DNA of 64,000 nt from NCBI RefSeq assembly GCF_022952855.1, contig NZ_JALJDX010000210.1, positions 1-64,000 on the forward strand, written 5' to 3'. Within the stretch, counting starts at the first letter, position 1; each line of letters begins with the position of its first letter. Below are positions 59,063-64,000 of the stretch, one piece after another. The notes under the pieces were generated by a model. That model saw nothing but the letters and a program-made list of their open reading frames with translations. It ran no database searches and was not told where the DNA came from. The position numbers and the translations under genes are program-made. The DNA comes from Pseudomonas sp. RGM2987 (lineage in GTDB: Bacteria; Pseudomonadota; Gammaproteobacteria; Pseudomonadales; Pseudomonadaceae).

Positions 59063-59674
59063 CTAGTACTCGGCGCTAGGCCGCTGGCGAAAACTCTTGT
59101 ACCAGGCGTCAAGGCGCGGATGATCGGCACCGAAGGCTTGGTCGAACCTCTCCCGGCACGTTTGGAAAATTGAAAACACCGTACAGTCAGCGATCGTAGG
59201 ACTGGCTCCTGCCAGAAACTCTTTATCTCCGAGCTTCGTCTCCAGGACATCCAATATTTCGGTGACGTACCCAAAGAGCTTGTCAGCCACCTGCGCTGAC
59301 GGGGAGGGTTCCTTGGCAGGAAAGGATTGAGTAACGTTCCATAGCCAAAGCTGGGACCGGACCACCAGATCAGTGCCCAGGCGTTCAAGCGACCTGATTT
59401 CTGATCGGGAAATGGCATCCGTCCCAATCATTGGCATGTCGGGATACAGCTCCTCCAGATACTCGACGATGGCGGCGGAGTCGGTGATCGCCGCACCCTC
59501 ATCCGTGACAAGTGTCGGGGCTCGTCCGCTGGGATTGATTGCGAGGTATTCGTGTGACTTGTGCTCGCCTCCCGCGTAATCAAGTTCATATCGTGGAACG
59601 TCTATTCCCTTTTCGTTCAGGTAGATGATGACGCGCCGCGGATTCGTCCCCTTTTGAAATTGGTAGAGCAGCAT
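59063..59674 (-). CDS. Glutathione S-transferase family protein
   Basis: A 203-residue GST. The thioredoxin-like N-domain is MLLYQFQKGTNPRRVIIYLNEKG, with the glutathione-binding stretch NPSGRAPTLVTDEGAAITDSAAIVEYLEE at about 47-75. A helical C-domain follows (SPTIADCTVFSIFQ near 155). Start at 59674 has GGGAGG; the upstream extension to 59734 is unlikely. It is divergent from the helix-turn-helix regulator gene at 59797, which may control it. Confidence 0.9.
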   Translation of the reverse strand: MLLYQFQKGTNPRRVIIYLNEKGIDVPRYELDYAGGEHKSHEYLAINPSGRAPTLVTDEGAAITDSAAIVEYLEELYPDMPMIGTDAISRSEIRSLERLGTDLVVRSQLWLWNVTQSFPAKEPSPSAQVADKLFGYVTEILDVLETKLGDKEFLAGASPTIADCTVFSIFQTCRERFDQAFGADHPRLDAWYKSFRQRPSAEY

Positions 59675-59796
59675 ACGATCCAACCTCCCGAGTTTTGCTT
59701 TTCGTTCACTTCGAGCCCCGGAGATTACTCGCAATATATCCTGTTACAATGGGGTATTTATGCTGTTACTAAAGTAATGCTTTTGCGAGGTGTGAA

Positions 59797-60585
59797 GTGA
59801 CGGCTGATCGATTAACGCGCGTGCCGGCCAGGCAGGCGCTGTCGGACTTCATCCGCCAGTGTCGCGAGCGTACGTCTCCAGAATCGCTTGGCCTGCCGCA
59901 GGGACGCCGCCGTCGAACCACAGGCCTACGACGTGAGGAAGTCGCCGCGTTGGCGGGTGTCGGCTTGACCTGGTACACCTGGTTCGAGCAGGGACGCGAC
60001 ATAGCGGTATCGGACGACTTCCTCCAGCGATTGGCGCGAGGGCTTCGCCTTGACCGAGCCGAACGGGAGCACCTTTTTGCGCTGGCGGGCCGTGAGACAT
60101 TTGCGGATGGGGCTGACAGTGCCGAGCTTCCTCAGTCACTGGTAACGATGATCAATGCTCTCGATCAAGCCGCCTACATAATGGACAGCTCTTGGGACGT
60201 GCTGGCCCATAACGAAGCGGCAAGGATCCTGTTTGAAGACTTCACGTTGCCGCGCCCGAATATGCTGCGCATCGTCTTCTTTTCCGACCACTACCGGCAG
60301 AAGATTCAAGACTGGCAGTTCGCCGCGAGGCTGGTACTGCTCAAGGCGCGCCATGACTATCTGACGGGAGGGAAGAGTCCGGTTCTGAAGTCCATCCTCA
60401 ACGAGGTTCTTCAAGCCGTCCCACAAACGATGGAGTGGTGGGATGATCCTGAAATCCTCCCGATCGGCGATACGGACATTACGCTGCGCGATGCACAGGG
60501 CTGCTGGCGAAGCTATCGCATCAACATTCTTGTTTCCAAGGACAGGCCTGGCCTTCGCATCGCCTTTTACGATGAAGAAACATAA
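59797..60585 (+). CDS. XRE-type regulator with MmyB-like ligand domain
   Basis: A 262-residue regulator. The N-terminal helix-turn-helix contains GRRRRTTGLRREEVAALAGVGLTWYTWFEQGRDI near 30-65. The C-terminal MmyB/PAS-like domain has MDSSWDVLAHNEAARILFED. This group in Pseudomonas often controls a neighbouring oxidoreductase or transferase gene. GTG start at 59797 with GCGAGG. Divergent from the GST gene (122-base spacer); a hairpin cggcca...tggccg lies just after the stop (about 60588-60611). Confidence 0.9.
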   Translation: MTADRLTRVPARQALSDFIRQCRERTSPESLGLPQGRRRRTTGLRREEVAALAGVGLTWYTWFEQGRDIAVSDDFLQRLARGLRLDRAEREHLFALAGRETFADGADSAELPQSLVTMINALDQAAYIMDSSWDVLAHNEAARILFEDFTLPRPNMLRIVFFSDHYRQKIQDWQFAARLVLLKARHDYLTGGKSPVLKSILNEVLQAVPQTMEWWDDPEILPIGDTDITLRDAQGCWRSYRINILVSKDRPGLRIAFYDEET

Positions 60586-60809
60586 AGCGGCCAGCCTTTC
60601 AGTGTGGCCGTGGACTATCACGTCAGGTCAATGCAGGTTGTTGTCGTTGATGTCAGTTCCAGGGAGGGCGGTGTCCAACAGCTCCATGGCAAGTTATTTC
60701 AATGAGTTGTACAGCGTTTGCGAGTCTCATTGCTGACTGCGCTTCGAGGCCACAAGGGAACAAACCAAACACGGCTTGGGCTGAGTCCGACGCTCCAGGT
60801 GCGCCACAT

Positions 60810-61598
60810 TTAGGTCGTGCGGGCGTTGGCAACAGACCCGACGACATAGTTCAACGCCAGCCGACCGCCATCGGCATACAGGGTCTGGCCAGTGATGTAG
60901 CTGGCATCCGGGCCGGCCAGGAAGACGGCGATGCCTGCAATTTCGGATGGCTCGCCGAATCGCCCCATCGGTGTTCGCGAGAGCATGATTTGGCGCGCGT
61001 TTTCATCCAGATGTTCCGTCAACGGGGAGTCAGTCGGACCGGGACCAATGGCATTGACCCGAATCCCGTGCGGAGCCATGGCCAGCGCCATGGTTTTGGT
61101 CAGCATGCCGAGACCGGCCTTGCTCACACAGTAGGCAAAGGATTCGGCGACACCCAGTACGGCACCCACTGAGGATATGTGGATGATCGTCCCGCGACGC
61201 TCAGTGGCAAGCATTCGCTGCGCGACGAACTTTCCGACGAGGTAAGGGCCAATCAGGTTCACGCCCAAGACGTTCTTGAAGTCTGCCGTTTCGCTGATGT
61301 GGAAGGCGTTGCTCGGGCCTGTGATGCCGGCCGAACATACTGCAATGTCGATAGGCCCCGCCAATTGCTCGGCCCTGTCTACCAAGCTTTCGACCTGGGT
61401 TTCGTCGGCGGCATCGCAGTGGATGAACCAGGCCTGGTAGCCCTCGGCGACTATTCTTTGCGCTTCGAGCCGGCCCTGTTCGGCCTGTATATCGCAGAGT
61501 ATTACCTTGGCGCCTTCCCGGGCGTAACGTTGGGCGATTGCCAGGCCAATACCTCCGCTGGCACCGGTGACGATGGCGACTTTGCCTTGCATGGACAT
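60810..61598 (-). CDS. Short-chain dehydrogenase/reductase
   Basis: A 262-residue classical SDR. TGASGGIG is near residue 12, DIQAEQ near 36 (Asp after the second strand suggests NAD preference), CSAGITG near 89, Ser in HISSVGAVLG near 141, and YCVSKAGLG near 155. AGGAG lies before the ATG. It is convergent with the XRE gene. Substrate unknown. Confidence 0.9.
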   Translation of the reverse strand: MSMQGKVAIVTGASGGIGLAIAQRYAREGAKVILCDIQAEQGRLEAQRIVAEGYQAWFIHCDAADETQVESLVDRAEQLAGPIDIAVCSAGITGPSNAFHISETADFKNVLGVNLIGPYLVGKFVAQRMLATERRGTIIHISSVGAVLGVAESFAYCVSKAGLGMLTKTMALAMAPHGIRVNAIGPGPTDSPLTEHLDENARQIMLSRTPMGRFGEPSEIAGIAVFLAGPDASYITGQTLYADGGRLALNYVVGSVANARTT

Positions 61599-61647
61599 GA
61601 TTGCTCCTCAGGTCAGTGGCGGGGATGTACACCCCTGTGGATTTACT

Positions 61648-62170
61648 TCAGGTCGTGATCGATTCGCTGCTGGCAGAGTCGATCCAGCTGGAGAGTCTGT
61701 CAGCCAGCGCGCGGTCAGCCAGTTCGACGAAGTAGCCCAGTTGTTGCACGGTATCCAGGTGGACGATTGCCGGTGTGCCCTGGTCTGTCAGTGTGCTGAG
61801 GGTCTCGAAGCAGGCTTCGACGCCACCCGGACGCTGGGTGAGATCGTCGGTAGCATAGCCGAGGTGTGTTGACACGCACCGGTGCCAGTTCCAGCGCCAG
61901 AGCGCGAGCCGGTGCTTCCATCGCCGCCGATGCGGCGGCGAGCACGGCGGTGCCGTAAGCGTTCGGTCGATCTGCCAGGGAGCCGGAAATGAACGTGATC
62001 GAGCCGTCTTTTGCCAGCCTTTCACCAAGCACGCGAATCGCATTGATCGACGCCCAGATGCGTTCATCGAAGGCGCGGTGCAGGTAGTCGAGATCAGCCG
62101 CCAGCACGGTGCCGGCAAACGTGCGCTGCGGATTCTGCGAGAAGTCGAAGACATTGATCAGGCAGCAGTC
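61648..62170 (-). pseudogene. Decayed SDR and VOC-like fragments
   Basis: From about 62170 to 61865 the minus strand encodes an SDR middle section (DLDYLHRAFDERIWASINAI, then GSITFISGSLADRPNAYGTA and ALALELAPVRVNT) without its start or its end. Near 61870 a frame change leads to GYATDDLTQRPGGVEACFET and PAIVHLDTVQQLGYFVELAD, which looks like the C-terminal part of a VOC protein, ending at 61648. The two families do not belong together, so this looks like a patchwork left by deletions. The VOC part is the less certain call. Confidence 0.6.
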
Positions 62171-62205
62171 GCTTCCCGAGCCGAGCCCTGCGGCGTCCTG
62201 AAAGT

Positions 62206-62709
62206 GACGGCTCCGTTGCCGATTCGCGTCTGGTTTCGCGGCCTCTGGGACCCCACCGAATCGGTGCGTTTGCATCACCTCGCTACCTCCAGCGCAAAGG
62301 CATCCCTGTAACGGCGGAAGATCTTGCGGGCCATGAATGCGTGAATTTTCGCTACCAGAGCACGGGGCAGAGTTTGAGATGGCCTTATGAGACGGATAAC
62401 AAGCAGCTTGAGCTGGCGCCAGATTCAGCGTTTACCGTTGATGTCAGCGATGCGGTAGCGGCGGTACTTGCCGCAGGAGGCGGTATCGGCATCACACCGC
62501 ATTATGTGGCCGCGCCTTATGTGCGTCGGGGAGAACTGGTGCCGATCCTCCCACAGTTCACCGTGGAACGGTTCGTCATCACTGCTTTATGGCCGCAAAG
62601 TCGTCGAGGAAGCCCCAACGTAAAGGCATTCATTGCATTTCTGATTGAGCTGTTCCCTTCAACGCCATCTTGGGATGAAGTCATCAGCCAAGTCCTGGCG
62701 CGTGACTAA
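62206..62709 (+). pseudogene. C-terminal fragment of a LysR-family regulator
   Basis: In one plus-strand frame from about 62206 the sequence reads DSRLVSRPLGPHRIGAFASP, then RYLQRKGIPVTAEDLAGHEC and VSDAVAAVLAAGGGIGITPH. These are the second half of a LysR effector domain. There is no DNA-binding domain upstream; the frame instead runs into the SDR fragment on the other strand. It is a remnant about 165 residues long, probably the former regulator of the neighbouring decayed enzyme genes. Confidence 0.75.
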
Positions 62710-62713
62710 TTGA

Positions 62714-62728
62714 AAGTGATTATCACTT
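62714..62728. promoter_or_regulatory. Fur-box-like palindrome before the FecI-type sigma gene
   Basis: The perfect inverted repeat AAGTGA-TTA-TCACTT lies 39 bases upstream of the sigma-factor start. Extended as tgaaagtgattatcacttga it resembles a Fur site (GATAATGATAATCATTATC consensus) in symmetry and AT-rich spacing. Iron repression of fecI-type genes by Fur is established in pseudomonads. Confidence 0.55.
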
Positions 62729-62767
62729 GATATAGTCTCGCGTTTCTTCCTCGTTTGAGTCATTTGC

Positions 62768-63274
62768 GTGTCCCGGCCACCCGATCCTCATTCCGCCGAC
62801 GGCCAGTTCGAGAACCATTCCAGCGAACTGCTGCGCTTCCTCACGCGGCAGGTGAAGTGCGAAGAATTGGCGGCCGACCTGCGCCAGGAGACTTGGTTGC
62901 GCTTTCGCCGGCGCGGGTCCGGGGAGGAGATCGGCAATCTTCGTGCCTTCCTCTATCGCATCGCGCGCAACCTGATCATTGACTACCGCCGTCAGCAAAA
63001 AACGCGCCCCCTCGAGGAGCAGATATCCATCGAATTGGTCAGTGCCCAGCCGGGTCCGGAGCGTGCGGCAAGCGACGCCCAGCGCCTGGAGCAACTGCAG
63101 CGCGTCGTCCAGGGTTTGCCACCGCATCTGCGCCAGGCGTTGCTGTGGAATCGCCTGGACGGGCTGACCCAACGTGAAATCGGCGAGCGCCTGGGTGTCT
63201 CGGAAAGCATGGCCGGACGCTATATCCTCAAGGCCCTCGAACACTGCCAGCAGCAGATGGACCCGCAGCCGTGA
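62768..63274 (+). CDS. FecI-type ECF RNA polymerase sigma factor
   Basis: A 168-residue ECF sigma-70 factor. Region 2 is at about 15-85 (LRQETWLRFRR; LRAFLYRIARNLIIDYRR), and region 4 is at about 110-160 (LPPHLRQALLWNRLDGLTQREIGERLGVSESMAGRYILKALEHC). FecI-like factors are released by a FecR sensor when an outer-membrane receptor binds its ferri-siderophore. GTG start at 62768. The anti-sigma gene overlaps its stop as GTGA. Confidence 0.92.
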   Translation: MSRPPDPHSADGQFENHSSELLRFLTRQVKCEELAADLRQETWLRFRRRGSGEEIGNLRAFLYRIARNLIIDYRRQQKTRPLEEQISIELVSAQPGPERAASDAQRLEQLQRVVQGLPPHLRQALLWNRLDGLTQREIGERLGVSESMAGRYILKALEHCQQQMDPQP

Positions 63275-64000
63275 CTCAACCTTCGCTTCTCGATCAGGCC
63301 CGGCAATGGCAGGTGCTGCTGCATTCTGGCCGCGCCACCGCTGCCGATCGCAATGCCGCGCAAGCCTGGCGCGATGCAGCGCCCGAGCACGAGCAGGCGT
63401 TGCGTGAGGTGGAAGGGCTGTGGTCGTTGCTCGGCCAGATAGAGCGTCCGGCCCAGCCGCCTCAGGTACGCGTGATGCGTCGCCATCGACGTTGGGCGGC
63501 TCCGCTGGCCTGCGCCGCGATGCTGTTGCTCGCCCTGTGGCTACCGCGCGGCACCTGGATCGGCCTGTATGCCGATATCAGCACCCAGCCGGGCGAGGTG
63601 CGCGAGTTGCGTCTGGCCGATGGTTCGCTGTTGACGCTCAACGGCGATTCGGCGCTGGATTGGCGGTTTGTCGACGGTCGCCGCGAGGTCAGGCTGTACC
63701 GCGGCGAGGCGGATTTCCAGGTAGCCCATGACCCGGCTCGACCGTTCATTGTCAGTGCCGGCGAAGCGCGCATACGCGTCACCGGCACGCGCTTTGATGT
63801 GCGTCTGGAGGAGGGCGGTGTCGACCTCGCGGTAAGCGAGGGCCGAGTGTTGGCCTCCAGCGAGGGGCGCCAGCCGCTGGCGGTGGTCGGCGGGCAGCAG
63901 GTGCGGTGGCGCGGCGGCGAGCTACAGGCGCCGCAGGCACTGGATGCGCGTCAGCGCTTGGGTTGGCAGCGCGGCAAGCTCGTCTTCCGCGACCGACCGC
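63271..64000 (+). CDS. FecR-family anti-sigma factor, partial at the window end
   Basis: At least 243 residues, open to the window edge. The cytoplasmic N-domain has the WRDAAPEHEQALREVEGLW motif near 35-55. A single membrane helix (PLACAAMLLLALWLP) is near 80-95, then the periplasmic FecR domain (TQPGEVRELRLADGSLLTLN; GEARIRVTGTRFDVRLEEGGVDLAVSEGRV). It holds the sigma factor and relays a signal from a TonB-dependent receptor, presumably encoded just beyond the window. GTG start at 63271, overlapping the sigma gene stop. Confidence 0.93.
   Translation, partial: MTQPSLLDQARQWQVLLHSGRATAADRNAAQAWRDAAPEHEQALREVEGLWSLLGQIERPAQPPQVRVMRRHRRWAAPLACAAMLLLALWLPRGTWIGLYADISTQPGEVRELRLADGSLLTLNGDSALDWRFVDGRREVRLYRGEADFQVAHDPARPFIVSAGEARIRVTGTRFDVRLEEGGVDLAVSEGRVLASSEGRQPLAVVGGQQVRWRGGELQAPQALDARQRLGWQRGKLVFRDRP

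Overview
The window is chromosomal DNA of a Pseudomonas, most likely of the P. fluorescens complex. This rests on the GC-rich core, the order gacA-uvrC-pgsA-tRNA-Gly, the acetoacetyl-CoA synthetase / hydroxybutyrate dehydrogenase / GntP / sigma-54 regulator group, yejABEF, and many short REP-type palindromes between genes.

Layout. 1-24.7 kb is ordinary core: two small parvulins, a hybrid histidine kinase, a PilU-type ATPase, D-3-hydroxybutyrate use with a sigma-54 promoter, the YejABEF oligopeptide transporter, a lipase-like protein without the expected nucleophile, a three-repeat hypothetical protein, and a DAHP synthase preceded by two aromatic-rich leader peptides with a terminator between them. 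The core ends at tRNA-Gly(GCC).

24.7-40.0 kb is an integrated island. The last 20 bases of the tRNA are repeated exactly at 39974-39993. A tyrosine-recombinase gene with three frameshifts lies at the left end. The cargo is a one-strand acyl-CoA catabolic cluster: Crp/Fnr regulator, acyl-CoA ligase, two crotonases, acyl-CoA dehydrogenase, two SDRs, MaoC hydratase, thiolase, DUF1329 protein, TetR regulator and MBL hydrolase. The substrate is unknown.

40.2-51.6 kb is a second accessory block: a PEP-mutase-like enzyme, the tail of an OprD porin, then a LuxR/LuxI pair facing a very tight eleven-gene operon. The operon (luxI, YghO/bCerS-like GNAT, alpha-oxoamine synthase, CTP-dependent lipid kinase-like protein, histidine phosphatase, NAD(P)-dependent epimerase/reductase, ICMT-like methyltransferase, ACP, ketosynthase, degenerate ketosynthase, PlsC acyltransferase) holds counterparts of the four core steps of bacterial ceramide synthesis plus tailoring genes. 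I read it as a quorum-sensing-controlled pathway for an amino-ketone or sphingoid-type lipid. It is the best candidate here for an undescribed system.

51.7-57 kb carries a 5-oxoprolinase-type operon (pxpB-pxpC-pxpA-MFS-accB-accC) that appears to be decaying: pxpB is frameshifted and accB is joined out of frame to the interior of accC. 57-64 kb holds small metabolic and regulatory genes, a patch of gene fragments (VOC, SDR, LysR), and a FecI/FecR pair behind a Fur-box-like palindrome; fecR runs off the window.

All family assignments come from reading motifs by eye; no database search was run.
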